A stretch of DNA of 64,000 nt from Thalassobius vesicularis (GCF_004799325.1 NZ_SSMD01000002.1:124001-188000), one strand, 5' to 3'; positions 17,305 through 27,431 are shown, numbered from the stretch's first letter. Numbers and translations: made by a program. The notes: a model not told the origin generated them from the sequence alone.

Positions 17305-20300
17305 CCAGGCCCCTGCCAAGCTGGGGATCGCGGGCGGGCTGACGCGCGCCTTCATCAAGTCTCCTCTGACACCGCTTTTCATCATCGCGGCTCTCGCCGT
17401 CGGTCTGGTCGCCCTGATCAGCCTGCCGCGCGAGGAAGAGCCGCAAATCTCTGTCCCGCTGGTGGATATCCACATTCAGGCTCCCGGCCTGAAGGCCCCC
17501 GACGCCGTGAAACTGGTGACCGAACCGATGGAGACCATCGTCAAAGGCATCAACGGGGTCGAGCACGTCTACTCGCAAACCTCGGACGATTACGCGATGG
17601 TCACGGCCCGCTTTGTGGTTGGCACCTCGGCCGATGCGGCCATCCTGCGGGTGCACGACAAGGTGCGCGCCAACATGGATCGCATCCCTGTCGGCATCAA
17701 CGAGCCCCTGATCGTCGGGCGTGGGATCGACGACGTGGCCATCGTCTCGCTGACCCTGTCGCCCAAGCCCGGACATGACAATGTCACCGCCAACGACCTG
17801 ACCCGCATCGCCCGCGAATTGCGCGCCGAAGTGGCCAAGATCGGCGATGTCGGCCTGTCCTATCTGGTTGGCGAAGCCCCCGAAGCGATCCGCGTGAACC
17901 CCGATCCCGACCGTCTGGCGCTGTACGGCGTGACGCTGCAACAGCTGGCCGGCAAGGTGCAAAGCGCCAACCAGTCGCTCAACACCGGCGCGCTGCGCGA
18001 TGGTGGGCAGATGATTGATCTGGTGGCTGGCGAAACATTGACCAGCCCCGCCGAGATCGCCAGCCTGCTGCTGACCACCCGCGACGGGCGTCCCGTCTAT
18101 GTCAGCGACGTGGCGGATGTGGAGTTCGTCTCGAACACCGCCGACCAGATCGTCGCCAACGTCACCAAGGACGGCGACCAGATTGTCCGCACTCCCGCCG
18201 TGACGTTGGCCGTCGCCAAGCGTGCGGGCGCCAACGCCGTCGTCGTGGCCGAGGAAATCCTGCACAAGGTCCACATGGCCGAGGGCCGGATCATCCCCGA
18301 CTCGGTTGCCGTGGAAATCACCCGCGATTACGGCGAAACCGCCAACGAAAAGGCGAACGAGCTGCTGTTCCACCTTGGGCTTGCCACTGTCTCGATCATC
18401 GGGCTGGTGCTGCTGGCCATTGGCTGGCGCGAATCCATCGTGGTGGCCATCGTCATTCCGGTCACCATCCTGCTGACGCTGTTTGCCGCCTGGATCATGG
18501 GCTACACGCTGAACCGGGTGTCGCTGTTCGCGCTGATCTTCTCGATCGGTATCTTGGTGGACGACGCCATCGTGGTGATCGAGAACATCGCCCGTCACTG
18601 GGCCATGAAAGACGGCCGCGACCGCAAACAAGCCGCGATTGATGCGGTGGCCGAGGTGGGCAACCCCACCATCGTCGCCACGCTGACCGTGGTTGCCGCC
18701 CTGCTGCCGATGCTGTTCGTGTCGGGCCTGATGGGGCCGTACATGTCACCCATTCCGTCGAACGCCTCGGCGGCGATGATCTTCTCGTTCTTCGTGGCGG
18801 TGATGATCACGCCCTGGCTGATGCTGAAGATCGCTGGCAAGGCCCCGACGCATGGGCACGGGGACGGCGGCGGGCACGATCATGGCGGACGGCTGGGCAA
18901 GGTTTACGCCATCGTCGCGCGCCCGGTGCTGAAGTCGAAATCCGGCGCTCTGGCCTTCCTGCTGATCACGGCGGTGCTGTCCTTCGGCTCGCTGGGCGCA
19001 CTGTATACCAAGGACGTCACCGTCAAACTGCTGCCCTTCGACAACAAGTCCGAACTGTCGGTGGTGATCGACATGCCCGAGGGCACCTCGGTCGAGCAAA
19101 CCGACGCCGTTGCCCAGGCCGTGGCCCGCAAGGTGATGGACCTGCCCGAGGTGATCTCGGCCCAGACCCATGCGGGGGCTGCAGCGCCGTTCAACTTCAA
19201 CGGTCTGGTTCGGCACTACTATCTGCGTGAACGCGCCCATATGGGGGACGTGCAGATCAACCTGACCCCCAAAACCGAGCGCGAGCGCACCAGCCACGAC
19301 CTGGCTCTGGTCATCCGCGAGATGATTGGCCAGCTGGACCTGCCCGCGGGCACCAACGTGAAAACCGTCGAACCGCCCCCCGGCCCGCCGGTCATCGCGA
19401 CCCTGCTGGCCGAGGTCTACGGACCCGACCCGGAAACCCGCCGCGAGGCCGCCACGAAGATCCGCGAGACCTTTGAAAGCATCCCCTTCGTGGTGGACGT
19501 GGACGACAGTTTCGGCGTGCAACCGCGCCGCCTGCGGGCGACGGTGAACACCGACAATCTGGACTTCTTCCAGGTGCAGGAATCCGACGTGTTCGACACG
19601 ATCGCGATCCTGAACCACGGGTCCACCGTCGGCTATTCCCATCGCGGCGAGGGGCGTCATCCGATCCCGATCATCGTGAAACGCGAAAAGGGTGAGCGGG
19701 TGATGGACGAAAGTTTCCTCACCACGCCGATCCCCGCCAACGTCCTGCCGGGCGCGCGCGGTGTGGTCGAACTGGGCGACGTGATTGAGGTGAATGAAGA
19801 GAAGGCCAGCTTCCCGATCTTCCGCCACAACGGCCGCTTTGCCGAGATGGTCACCGCCGAACTGGCCGGCGATTTCGAAGCCCCGCTCTACGGTATGATC
19901 GAGGTCGCCAACAAGCTGGACGCCCTGCAATGGGACGAGGGCAAGAAGCCCGAGATCAGCTTCTACGGCCAGCCCGACGACGAAGCCCACACCACCCTGC
20001 TGTGGGACGGCGAGTGGGAGGTCACCTATGTCACCTTCCGTGACATGGGGGCGGCCTTCGGCGTGGCGCTGCTGGGCATCTACATCCTGGTGGTGGCGCA
20101 GTTCGGCTCGTTCCGCCTGCCGCTGGTGATCCTGACGCCGATCCCGCTGACCTTCCTCGGGATCATCTTCGGTCACTGGCTGTTCGGCGCGCCGTTCTCG
20201 GCCACCTCGATGATCGGCTTCATCGCGCTGGCGGGGATCATCGTGCGGAACTCGATCCTACTGGTGGACTTCATCCGCCATGCCGATGAAAGCCGCGGCA

Positions 20301-20503
20301 AGATCCAAGTGCTGATCGACGCAGGCGCGATCCGGTTTAAGCCGATCCTGCTGACCGCCATTGCCGCCATGATCGGCGCGGTGGTGATCCTGGCCGACCC
20401 GATCTTCCAGGGGCTTGCGATCTCGCTGCTGTTCGGGCTGCTGACCTCGACCCTGCTGACGGTGCTGGTCATCCCGGCGATCTACCGCGTGTTCAAAACC
20501 TGA
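17297..20503 (+). CDS. RND efflux pump, HAE-like, with His-rich cytoplasmic loop
   Basis: 1068 residues with the twelve-helix, duplicated RND architecture and two large periplasmic domains. TM4 carries the paired acidic proton-relay residues in VDDAIVVIEN (about residue 420), as in drug-type (HAE) pumps rather than CzcA-type metal pumps. In TM10 the usual Lys is replaced by Arg in GIIVRNSILLV. A His/Gly/Asp-rich stretch (THGHGDGGGHDHGGR, about 517-531) sits between the two halves, where AcrB has a cytoplasmic loop. That placement is inferred from topology. GAAGGGG precedes the ATG, and the start overlaps the adaptor gene. Substrate is unknown. Confidence 0.92.
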   Translation: MSNQAPAKLGIAGGLTRAFIKSPLTPLFIIAALAVGLVALISLPREEEPQISVPLVDIHIQAPGLKAPDAVKLVTEPMETIVKGINGVEHVYSQTSDDYAMVTARFVVGTSADAAILRVHDKVRANMDRIPVGINEPLIVGRGIDDVAIVSLTLSPKPGHDNVTANDLTRIARELRAEVAKIGDVGLSYLVGEAPEAIRVNPDPDRLALYGVTLQQLAGKVQSANQSLNTGALRDGGQMIDLVAGETLTSPAEIASLLLTTRDGRPVYVSDVADVEFVSNTADQIVANVTKDGDQIVRTPAVTLAVAKRAGANAVVVAEEILHKVHMAEGRIIPDSVAVEITRDYGETANEKANELLFHLGLATVSIIGLVLLAIGWRESIVVAIVIPVTILLTLFAAWIMGYTLNRVSLFALIFSIGILVDDAIVVIENIARHWAMKDGRDRKQAAIDAVAEVGNPTIVATLTVVAALLPMLFVSGLMGPYMSPIPSNASAAMIFSFFVAVMITPWLMLKIAGKAPTHGHGDGGGHDHGGRLGKVYAIVARPVLKSKSGALAFLLITAVLSFGSLGALYTKDVTVKLLPFDNKSELSVVIDMPEGTSVEQTDAVAQAVARKVMDLPEVISAQTHAGAAAPFNFNGLVRHYYLRERAHMGDVQINLTPKTERERTSHDLALVIREMIGQLDLPAGTNVKTVEPPPGPPVIATLLAEVYGPDPETRREAATKIRETFESIPFVVDVDDSFGVQPRRLRATVNTDNLDFFQVQESDVFDTIAILNHGSTVGYSHRGEGRHPIPIIVKREKGERVMDESFLTTPIPANVLPGARGVVELGDVIEVNEEKASFPIFRHNGRFAEMVTAELAGDFEAPLYGMIEVANKLDALQWDEGKKPEISFYGQPDDEAHTTLLWDGEWEVTYVTFRDMGAAFGVALLGIYILVVAQFGSFRLPLVILTPIPLTFLGIIFGHWLFGAPFSATSMIGFIALAGIIVRNSILLVDFIRHADESRGKIQVLIDAGAIRFKPILLTAIAAMIGAVVILADPIFQGLAISLLFGLLTSTLLTVLVIPAIYRVFKT

Positions 20504-20525
20504 TCCACGCGAAGCCTGAAACGCG

Positions 20526-20551
20526 AAAGGCGCCCCATGGGGCGCCTTTTT
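20526..20551. terminator. Bidirectional intrinsic terminator
   Basis: A perfect 24-base palindrome (AAAGGCGCCCC with its complement) spans 20526-20549 and is flanked by T residues on the plus strand and A residues on the other. It lies 22 bases after the RND pump stop and 20 bases before the ribE stop, so it can end both convergent transcripts. Confidence 0.85.
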
Positions 20552-20569
20552 CATTGGTTGATTGTGGGG

Positions 20570-21157
20570 TCAGTCGAACTCGCGCAGACGGGCGACATAG
20601 CGCGCCAGGGTATCGATCTCCAGATTGACCAGATCGCCAACCGCCGCCCCGCCCCAGGTCGTCATTTCCTTGGTGTGCGGGATGAAGTTGATGCCGAAAT
20701 CGCAGCCGTTCACCTCGTTCACCGTCAACGACGTGCCGTTCAGCGCGACCGAGCCCTTGGGCGCGATATAGCGCGCCAGTGCCTCGGGCGCGCGCAGAGT
20801 GACGCGGGTGCTGTCGCCCTGATCCTGCATCGCCACGATCTGTGCCACGCCATCCACATGGCCCGACACGATGTGGCCGCCCAGCTCGTCCCCGACCTTC
20901 AGCGCACGTTCCAGATTGACGCGCCGGCCCACAGTCCAGCCACCCAGATTGGTCTTCGAGACAGTCTCGGCCGAAATCTCGACATCGTACCAATCCGCAC
21001 CCTTTTCGATCACGGTCAGGCACACGCCGTCCGAGGCGATGGACGCCCCCAGATCCACCGAGTCCATATCGTAACGCGTCTTGATCCGCGCCCGCAGGTC
21101 GCCGCGCTGCTCCAGCTCTGCGATTTGGCCAATGTCGGTGATGATGCCGGTGAACAT
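20570..21157 (-). CDS. ribE: Riboflavin synthase, alpha subunit type
   Basis: 195 residues; dismutates two 6,7-dimethyl-8-ribityllumazines to riboflavin and the pyrimidinedione intermediate. The protein starts MFTGIITDIG, the canonical N-terminus, and has the two tandem lumazine-binding barrels, including GGHIVSGHVDG and the second-barrel segment NGTSLTVNEV. The ATG at 21157 is preferred over upstream frame because of this N-terminus and an AAGAGG-type ribosome site. ribD lies 4.7 kb away on the same strand, separated by three capsule genes on the other strand, so ribE probably has its own promoter. Confidence 0.95.
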   Translation of the reverse strand: MFTGIITDIGQIAELEQRGDLRARIKTRYDMDSVDLGASIASDGVCLTVIEKGADWYDVEISAETVSKTNLGGWTVGRRVNLERALKVGDELGGHIVSGHVDGVAQIVAMQDQGDSTRVTLRAPEALARYIAPKGSVALNGTSLTVNEVNGCDFGINFIPHTKEMTTWGGAAVGDLVNLEIDTLARYVARLREFD

Positions 21158-21302
21158 GTCATTGCCTCTTGATGCCAATAGTGCCAAATCCCTAGCCTTC
21201 CGTTCAGATGGAAGCAAGGCAAGCATCGGCGCGAAAAATGCTTATTTTTGCCGAGATCCCAAGCTAAGAAGCTAGGGACGAGCAAAACAAAGACACGCAT
21301 CC

Positions 21303-22595
21303 ATGCCGAACAGCGCGGAAAATAACCGGGTATTCCTGTTTCTACAGGGTCCGCATGGGCCGTTTTTCCATGGGCTGGGGCAAATGCTGCGCAAGGCCGG
21401 GGCCACGGTCTGGCGGGTCGGGTTCAATGCCGGCGACCGGGCGTTCTGGTTCGGCGGCGAGGGGTACATCCCCTTTGACGCCGAATTGCAGGACTGGCCG
21501 CAACGCTTTGCTGATCTGGTCACCGAAAAAAGCGTCACCGACATCGTGCTGTACGGCGACACCCGCGCGATCCACGCGCAGGCAATCGAGCATGCTCAAA
21601 GGCTTGGCCTGAAGATCCACGTCTTCGAAGAGGGCTACCTGCGTCCCTTCTGGGTCAGTTACGAACGTGGCGGCTCGAACGGGCATTCCCGCCTGATGGA
21701 CATGAGCGTGGACGAGATGCGCAGCGCATTGGAGCAATACGCGCCCGACACGCCGATGCCCCCGGCCCGCTGGGGGGACATGCGTCAGCACGTGTTCTAC
21801 GGCGCTCTGTACCATTGGTTCGTGATGTTCCGGAACGGAGATTACCCGCGCTTTCGTACCCATCGCGACCTGTCCGTCCGGCGCGAGTTCCAGCTGTATC
21901 TCAAACGGTTGCTGCTGATGCCCGCCCAAGCGGTCGAGCGTGGTCTGGCCACATGGCGCATCCGCAACGGCGGCTTTCCCTATCATCTGGTGCTGTTGCA
22001 GCTGGAGCATGACAGCTCCTTCCGAATGCATTCGCCCTTCGCCACGATGACCGAGTTTCTGGAGATGGTCCTGCGCGGCTTTGCCGAAGGGGCACCGCGC
22101 CATCATCATCTGGTGATCAAGGCCCATCCGCTGGAAAACGGCCAACTGCCGCTGCACCGCGAAATCCGCCGTCTGGCGCAGGCGTTGGGCATCGCCGACC
22201 GCGTTCATTTTGTGCGCGGCGGCAAACTGGCAAGGCTGCTGAACGATGCGCGCACGGCTGTCACCGTGAATTCCACCGCCGCACAGCAGGTGCTGTGGCG
22301 GGGCATCCCGCTGAAGGCGTTCGGACGGGCGGTCTATGACAAGCCCGAGTTCGTCTCGACCCAGCCCCTGCCCGAATTCTTTGCCCACCCCAGCCGCCCC
22401 GATCTGGCCGCCTACCGCGACTTCCGCCGTTACCTGCTGGAAACCAGTCAGGTGGCAGGTGGGTTCTACTCGGCGCGGGGGCGCCGCCAATTGCTGCGTC
22501 AGGTGGTCGACATGATGCTGGCACCCCATGACCCGTACGAAGCACTGAAGACAGGAACAGCGGCCCCACGGCAACAGTTGCGCCTGGTGCAATGA
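21303..22595 (+). CDS. Capsule polysaccharide Kdo-linker transferase, KpsS-like
   Basis: 430 residues. The start LFLQGPHGPFFHGLGQMLR and the following WRVGFNAGDRAFW region are characteristic of the KpsS capsule family. KpsS and KpsC build the poly-Kdo linker on lyso-phosphatidylglycerol for group 2-type capsules in the cytoplasm. The conserved His-Pro near VIKAHPLENGQ and the NSTAAQQVL segment match the GT99/KpsS-type fold. It is the first of three same-strand genes (then an export lipoprotein and KpsC). No KpsMTE transporter or Kdo-supply gene is present in the window. Confidence 0.85.
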   Translation: MPNSAENNRVFLFLQGPHGPFFHGLGQMLRKAGATVWRVGFNAGDRAFWFGGEGYIPFDAELQDWPQRFADLVTEKSVTDIVLYGDTRAIHAQAIEHAQRLGLKIHVFEEGYLRPFWVSYERGGSNGHSRLMDMSVDEMRSALEQYAPDTPMPPARWGDMRQHVFYGALYHWFVMFRNGDYPRFRTHRDLSVRREFQLYLKRLLLMPAQAVERGLATWRIRNGGFPYHLVLLQLEHDSSFRMHSPFATMTEFLEMVLRGFAEGAPRHHHLVIKAHPLENGQLPLHREIRRLAQALGIADRVHFVRGGKLARLLNDARTAVTVNSTAAQQVLWRGIPLKAFGRAVYDKPEFVSTQPLPEFFAHPSRPDLAAYRDFRRYLLETSQVAGGFYSARGRRQLLRQVVDMMLAPHDPYEALKTGTAAPRQQLRLVQ

Positions 22596-22687
22596 ACAAC
22601 ACAACCTGTAGCGCTGGATTTTTCACACGGATTCCGGTAGGTTGAAGGCAATAATTGAGGCAGAAAACAGGTCGAGGAGACCAAGCA

Positions 22688-23818
22688 GTGAAATCCCTAG
22701 CGAACCGACGGGCGAAATCTGTCGCCCTTTTGGCTTTGGTGGCCGTCGTGGCCGCCTGCGGCCTGCCCCGGACCGGCCCCACGAAACGCGAAATCTATGC
22801 CGGCTCGGTCCAGCGCGAGGGCGACGCTTTTGTCGTCTCGGTCAATGATCGTGTGACCCGGGCCACGTCGGTGGTTCCGGCACTTGGGTTCTCGAACAAC
22901 TTCGTGCGCGCCGCGCAACTGGGGTCGGACATCATCCGCCCCGGCGACACGCTGGGCCTGACCATCTGGGAAAACGTCGAAGACGGGCTGCTGTCCGGCG
23001 CGGCATCCAACTCCACTTCGCTGGAAGAGGTGCAGGTGGACGGCTCGGGCTTTATCTTCGTACCCTATGCCGGCCGCATCCGCGCTGCCGGCAACTCGCC
23101 CGAGGCGCTGCGCCAGATCATCACCCGCAAGCTGGAAGACCAGACCCCGGACCCGCAGGTTCAGGTGCGCCGCCTGGCCGGTGACGGCTCGACCGTGTCG
23201 CTGGTCGGTGCGGTCGGTGCGCAGGGCGTGTTCGCCATCGAACGCCCCACCCGTACCCTGGCCACCATGCTGGCCCGTGCCGGCGGCGTCACCATCGAGC
23301 CCGAAATCGCCCAGATCACCGTGATCCGGGGCAAGGAACGCGGCAAAATCTGGCTGCAGGACCTGTACGAACATCCCGAACTCGACATCGCCCTGCGCGG
23401 CGGGGATCGCATCCTGGTCGAGGGCGACACCCGCTCGTTCACCGCGCTTGGCGCCACCGGCAGCCAAAGCCGTGTGAATTTCGAAAGCCAGACCGTGTCG
23501 GCGATCGAGGCCATCGCGCAAGTGGGCGGCCTTGTGCCGACCGCCGCCGACCCGACCGGCGTTTTCGTGCTGCGCAATGAGCCTGCGGAAATCGCGAACC
23601 AGGTCATGGGCCGCAGCGATCTGGTGGGCGAGCAACGCATGGTCTACGTTCTGGACCTGACCAAGCCCAACGGCATGTTCATGGCACGTGACTTCGCGGT
23701 TCGCGACGGCGACACCATCTACGTCACCGAAGCGCCGTTCACCCAGTGGGACAAGACGATTTCTGCGCTGTTCGGCTCGCTGAACACCGTCAGCTCGGTC
23801 CGTACGATCGGTGGCTGA
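22688..23818 (+). CDS. Polysaccharide export lipoprotein (KpsD/Wza-like)
   Basis: 376 residues from GTG at 22688, chosen because GAGGAGA lies 7 bases upstream; an earlier in-frame ATG at 22655 gives a non-signal N-terminus. A lipoprotein signal peptide ends in VVAAC, a plausible lipobox. It is followed by a polysaccharide-export (poly_export) domain (DTLGLTIWENVEDG) and SLBB-type repeats. It is expected to form or support the outer-membrane exit channel for capsule polysaccharide. Its stop codon shares one base with the start of the KpsC gene (TGATG), indicating translational coupling. Confidence 0.88.
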   Translation: MKSLANRRAKSVALLALVAVVAACGLPRTGPTKREIYAGSVQREGDAFVVSVNDRVTRATSVVPALGFSNNFVRAAQLGSDIIRPGDTLGLTIWENVEDGLLSGAASNSTSLEEVQVDGSGFIFVPYAGRIRAAGNSPEALRQIITRKLEDQTPDPQVQVRRLAGDGSTVSLVGAVGAQGVFAIERPTRTLATMLARAGGVTIEPEIAQITVIRGKERGKIWLQDLYEHPELDIALRGGDRILVEGDTRSFTALGATGSQSRVNFESQTVSAIEAIAQVGGLVPTAADPTGVFVLRNEPAEIANQVMGRSDLVGEQRMVYVLDLTKPNGMFMARDFAVRDGDTIYVTEAPFTQWDKTISALFGSLNTVSSVRTIGG

Positions 23819-25824
23819 TGCCGCCGTCTTCTGACACAAAAACTCAGGCCGTCGCCGGGGAAACCCAGCGGCGGCTTGCCTATTTCAACGCCGGTTTCCT
23901 GACGCAAACCCGGATAAGGCTTATTCTGGCGCTGGCGGGCTACGACCTGACGCTGTTCAAACCCGGCGCGCAGGATCAGATCGGGGTATGGGGCCATACA
24001 CGCTATGCCGAGCGAGGAGAGGCCGTAGCCGCCGAAACCGGCGCCGCATTGGTACGGATCGAGGACGCCTTCCTGCGCTCGCTCCGCCCCGGCCGCGCGG
24101 GCGAGCCACCCATTGGCCTGCTGATCGACCGTCAAGGGATGCACTACGATCCCCGGCAGCCGTCCGAGCTGGAAACTCTGCTGGCCACCCATCCGCTGGA
24201 TGACACGCACCTGCTGAACCGCGCCCGCGCCTGTATCGAACGCCTGCAAGAGGCGGACCTCAGCAAATATTCCGCCCACGACCCCGACGCACCTCTGCCC
24301 GCCCCCGGCTATGTGCTGGTGATCGACCAGACCAAGGGCGACGCCAGCGTGACGCAAGGCGGGGCGGACGCCAATGCCTTCCGCGAGATGCTGTACTACG
24401 CGCAAGAGGAAAACCCCGGCGCGCCCATCGTCATCAAGACCCACCCGGAAACGGCGCAGGGTTTTCGCCCGGGGTATTTCTCGGCCAATGATCTGCGCGA
24501 CGGCATCACTGTCTGTGACGCCCCGGTCAGCCCCTGGCGACTGCTGGCGGGGGCAGTGAAGGTGTACGTCGTCTCCTCGCAGATGGGGTTCGAGGCCATT
24601 CTGGCAGGCCACCGCCCCCGCGTCTTTGGCAAACCGTTCTACGCGGGCTGGGGGCTTAGCGACGACCTGCACGAAATCCCCCGCCGCACCCGCACCTTGA
24701 CCCGCGCCCAGCTGTTTGCGGCGGCGATGATCCTGTATCCGATCTGGTACGACCCCTACCGCGACTGCCTGTGCGAGCTGGAAGAGGTCATCGACGGGCT
24801 GGAGGCGCGCGTTCGCGCCTGGCAAGAGGATCGCCATGGCTGGCAGGCCACCGGAATGCGCCTGTGGAAACGCAGCGCGATCAACGGATTTTTCGGGTCT
24901 GAACGGGCCGTGCGGTTTTCCAATCGCGCCCCCCGGGATGGGCGGCGGCACATGGTCTGGGCCAATCAGTCGGACAACGCACCCGGTGCGGTTCGGGTCG
25001 AGGACGGCTTCCTCCGCTCGCAGGGGCTGGGGGCGCAACTGGTGCCTCCCCTCAGCCTGGTTTGTGACGATCTGGGCATCTACTACGATCCGTCGCGCGA
25101 AAGCCGTCTGGACCGCTACATTGCCGCGCGGGCCAAGCTGCGTGGTGATCAGGCCGACCGCGCCCGCGACCTGATCGAGCGGATCACCGCGCGCGGCCTG
25201 AGCAAGTACAACCAAGGCGGCACCCTGCCCGAGTTGCCCCCCGGACGGCGCATTCTTGTGCCTGGGCAGGTCGAGGATGACGCCTCGATCCTGTTGGGCG
25301 CAAGCAGTGTGAAGACCAACCTGGCCCTGCTTCAGGCCGCCCGGAACGCCAACCCCGACGCCGTTATCCTGTTCAAACCCCACCCCGATGTCGAAGCAGG
25401 CCTGCGCCCCGGGGAAATCGACTCCGACGGGCTGGCCGATTGCGTCTTGTCCCACACGGACCCCGGCGCGATCCTGCCCCAGGTCGATGCGGTCTGGACG
25501 ATGACCTCGACCCTCGGGTTCGAAGCATTGCTGCGAGGGGTCGAGGTGGTCACCCTCGGCACGCCGTTTTATGCCGGCTGGGGACTGACCCGGGATCTGG
25601 CCCCTATTCCCCCGTGGCGGCGTCTCAACGTGTCACTCGAAGGATTGGTGCACGCCGTTCTGGTGGATTATCCGCGCTACCGCGATCCGAAAACCGGCCT
25701 TCCCTGCCCCGTAGAGGTGATCGTGGACCGCCTGAGCGACGGCTACGCCCCAAGCACACCCAGCCTGCGGATTCTGGCCAAACTTCAAGGGATTTTCGCC
25801 GGATTTGCGCATCTCTGGCGCTAG
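23818..25824 (+). CDS. Capsule Kdo-linker transferase, KpsC-like (two-domain)
   Basis: 668 residues with an internal duplication. The first half (about 15-340) and second half (about 365-668) each contain an acidic start motif (RIEDAFLRS / RVEDGFLRS), a Tyr-Asp-Pro motif (MHYDP / IYYDP), SKY and a KTHPE or KPHPD His-Pro motif. This matches KpsC, which uses two GT-type modules to add alternating Kdo residues to the capsule linker. The start is ATG at 23818, overlapping the upstream stop. It is the last capsule gene here; ribD converges on it 11 bases downstream without an obvious terminator between them. Confidence 0.9.
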   Translation: MPPSSDTKTQAVAGETQRRLAYFNAGFLTQTRIRLILALAGYDLTLFKPGAQDQIGVWGHTRYAERGEAVAAETGAALVRIEDAFLRSLRPGRAGEPPIGLLIDRQGMHYDPRQPSELETLLATHPLDDTHLLNRARACIERLQEADLSKYSAHDPDAPLPAPGYVLVIDQTKGDASVTQGGADANAFREMLYYAQEENPGAPIVIKTHPETAQGFRPGYFSANDLRDGITVCDAPVSPWRLLAGAVKVYVVSSQMGFEAILAGHRPRVFGKPFYAGWGLSDDLHEIPRRTRTLTRAQLFAAAMILYPIWYDPYRDCLCELEEVIDGLEARVRAWQEDRHGWQATGMRLWKRSAINGFFGSERAVRFSNRAPRDGRRHMVWANQSDNAPGAVRVEDGFLRSQGLGAQLVPPLSLVCDDLGIYYDPSRESRLDRYIAARAKLRGDQADRARDLIERITARGLSKYNQGGTLPELPPGRRILVPGQVEDDASILLGASSVKTNLALLQAARNANPDAVILFKPHPDVEAGLRPGEIDSDGLADCVLSHTDPGAILPQVDAVWTMTSTLGFEALLRGVEVVTLGTPFYAGWGLTRDLAPIPPWRRLNVSLEGLVHAVLVDYPRYRDPKTGLPCPVEVIVDRLSDGYAPSTPSLRILAKLQGIFAGFAHLWR

Positions 25825-25835
25825 TCGGCCTGCCG

Positions 25836-26933
25836 TCAGCGGTGCGCGCGAACCCAGCGGTGCAGGATATCGTTCCCGATCACACGGCTTTCGGCCAGCG
25901 AAAAGCGCGGGGCCTGCGACAGGTGATCCAACCCCAGCGCACCGATGGCCGGACGGCCCTCAGCCCCCAGCGCGACCCCTGCCGTGAACCCGATCAGCTC
26001 GTCCACCAGACCTGCGGACAATAGCGACGCCGCCAGCATCCCGCCGCCTTCGCAAAACACACGGGTCAGCCCCTGCTTGCCCAACTGCCGAAGGGCCGAA
26101 GAGGGGTCAATCTGGCGCCCCACTAGGTCGCATTCCAGCAGCGTCGCGCCTAGACCGGCCCAGGTATCGTACAGCAGCGGATCGGGATGCGGCCCGTGGC
26201 AAATCCACACCGGCACCTCGCGCGCGGTTCGGGCAAGCTGCCCCATCAGCGGCAAATCCAGATGGCGCGAGACGATGACGCGCACTGGCTGACGGCTGGG
26301 CGTGAAATCCCGCACCGTCAACGAGGGGTCATCCGCCCGCGCCGTCCCGGCCCCGACCATCACGGCGTCGTGCCGCGCCCGTTGCCCCTGCACCAGATGG
26401 CGGGCCGACGGGCCGGTGATCCACTGGCTTTCCCCGCTGGCCGTTGCAATCCGCCCGTCAAAACTGCTGGCGAGCTTTAGCGTCAGCCACGGGCGACCTT
26501 GTTCATTGCGTTGGAAAAATCCGGCGTGATCCTGGGCGGCTTCGGCCTCCAGCAGCCCGGTTTCGACAGCGATCCCTGCCGCGCGCAGCATGGCAAACCC
26601 TTGCCCCGAAACCCGCGGGTCATTGTCCGCGATGGGCGAGACGACCCGCGCCACCCCGGCCTCGATCAACGCCGAAGCGCAAGGGGGCGTCTGCCCGTGA
26701 TGGGCGCAAGGCTCCAAAGTGACATAGGCCGTGGCCCCGTGCGCCAACTGACCCGCCTGCGCCAATGCCTGCGTTTCGGCATGAGGCCGCCCGCCGGGTT
26801 GGGTCCATCCGCGCCCGACGATGCGGTCATCACGCACGATTACACAGCCCACAGCGGGGTTCGGCCAGGTGTTACCCTGCCCGCGTCGGCCCAAACTCAG
26901 GGCCAACCGCATGTAGCGCAGATCGTCGCTCAC
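25836..26933 (-). CDS. ribD: Bifunctional riboflavin deaminase/reductase RibD
   Basis: 365 residues; cytoplasmic deaminase plus NADPH reductase acting on the pyrimidine products of GTP cyclohydrolase II. The deaminase zinc site is H51-A-E53 with C76 and C85 ([12 protein letters not shown]). The C-terminal reductase domain begins near residue 150 ([14 protein letters not shown]). It overlaps nrdR by 4 bases, so nrdR-ribD is one transcription unit. The partner ribE is 4.7 kb further on the same strand, with capsule genes in between in reverse orientation. Confidence 0.95.
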   Translation of the reverse strand: MSDDLRYMRLALSLGRRGQGNTWPNPAVGCVIVRDDRIVGRGWTQPGGRPHAETQALAQAGQLAHGATAYVTLEPCAHHGQTPPCASALIEAGVARVVSPIADNDPRVSGQGFAMLRAAGIAVETGLLEAEAAQDHAGFFQRNEQGRPWLTLKLASSFDGRIATASGESQWITGPSARHLVQGQRARHDAVMVGAGTARADDPSLTVRDFTPSRQPVRVIVSRHLDLPLMGQLARTAREVPVWICHGPHPDPLLYDTWAGLGATLLECDLVGRQIDPSSALRQLGKQGLTRVFCEGGGMLAASLLSAGLVDELIGFTAGVALGAEGRPAIGALGLDHLSQAPRFSLAESRVIGNDILHRWVRAHR

Positions 26934-27397
26934 TCTTCGCTATGACCGCTGGGGCGCAACTCCGCGACGAATTTGTCGAAATCGTCGGCTGCCTGGAAGT
27001 TCTTGTAAACGCTGGCAAAACGCACATAGGCCACGGTGTCGATCCGGTGCAGAGCCTCCATCACGATCTCGCCGATCACCTTCGAGGAGATATCCGTCTC
27101 GCCCATGCTTTCCAGACGCCGCACGATGCCGCTGATCATCTGGTCGATCCGCTCGGGGTCCACCGGGCGTTTCTGCATCGAGATCCGGATCGATCGTTCC
27201 AGCTTGTCGCGGTCGAAATCCTCGCGACGGCCATTGGATTTGATCACCACCAGATCACGCAGCTGTACGCGCTCATAGGTCGTAAAACGCCCACCGCAGG
27301 CCGGACAGAACCGCCGCCGCCGGATCGAGACATGATCCTCGGCCGGTCGTGAATCCTTCACCTGGGTATCGATATTTCCGCAAAACGGGCAACGCAT
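26930..27397 (-). CDS. nrdR: Transcriptional repressor NrdR
   Basis: 155 residues. An N-terminal zinc ribbon (C3, C6, C31, C34) precedes an ATP-cone domain ([18 protein letters not shown]). NrdR senses ATP/dATP and represses ribonucleotide reductase genes. It is the first gene of the nrdR-ribD unit, a pairing common in alphaproteobacteria. A perfect DnaA-box-type 9-mer and a GTTGGG/CCCAAC inverted repeat lie 35-61 bases upstream of the start. No obvious NrdR box pair is visible in that region. Confidence 0.95.
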   Translation of the reverse strand: MRCPFCGNIDTQVKDSRPAEDHVSIRRRRFCPACGGRFTTYERVQLRDLVVIKSNGRREDFDRDKLERSIRISMQKRPVDPERIDQMISGIVRRLESMGETDISSKVIGEIVMEALHRIDTVAYVRFASVYKNFQAADDFDKFVAELRPSGHSEE

Positions 27398-27431
27398 TGC
27401 CGGCCCCCTTCTAATTCACCGCCTCTTTGAT

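Noticed and set aside
18746-20176. Minus-strand open frame opposite the RND pump
   Set aside because: Its residues are the shadow of a well-supported pump gene; no start signal or domain found.
21158-21302. FMN riboswitch near riboflavin genes
   Set aside because: No conserved FMN element could be found upstream of ribE or upstream of nrdR-ribD; only short hairpins are present.
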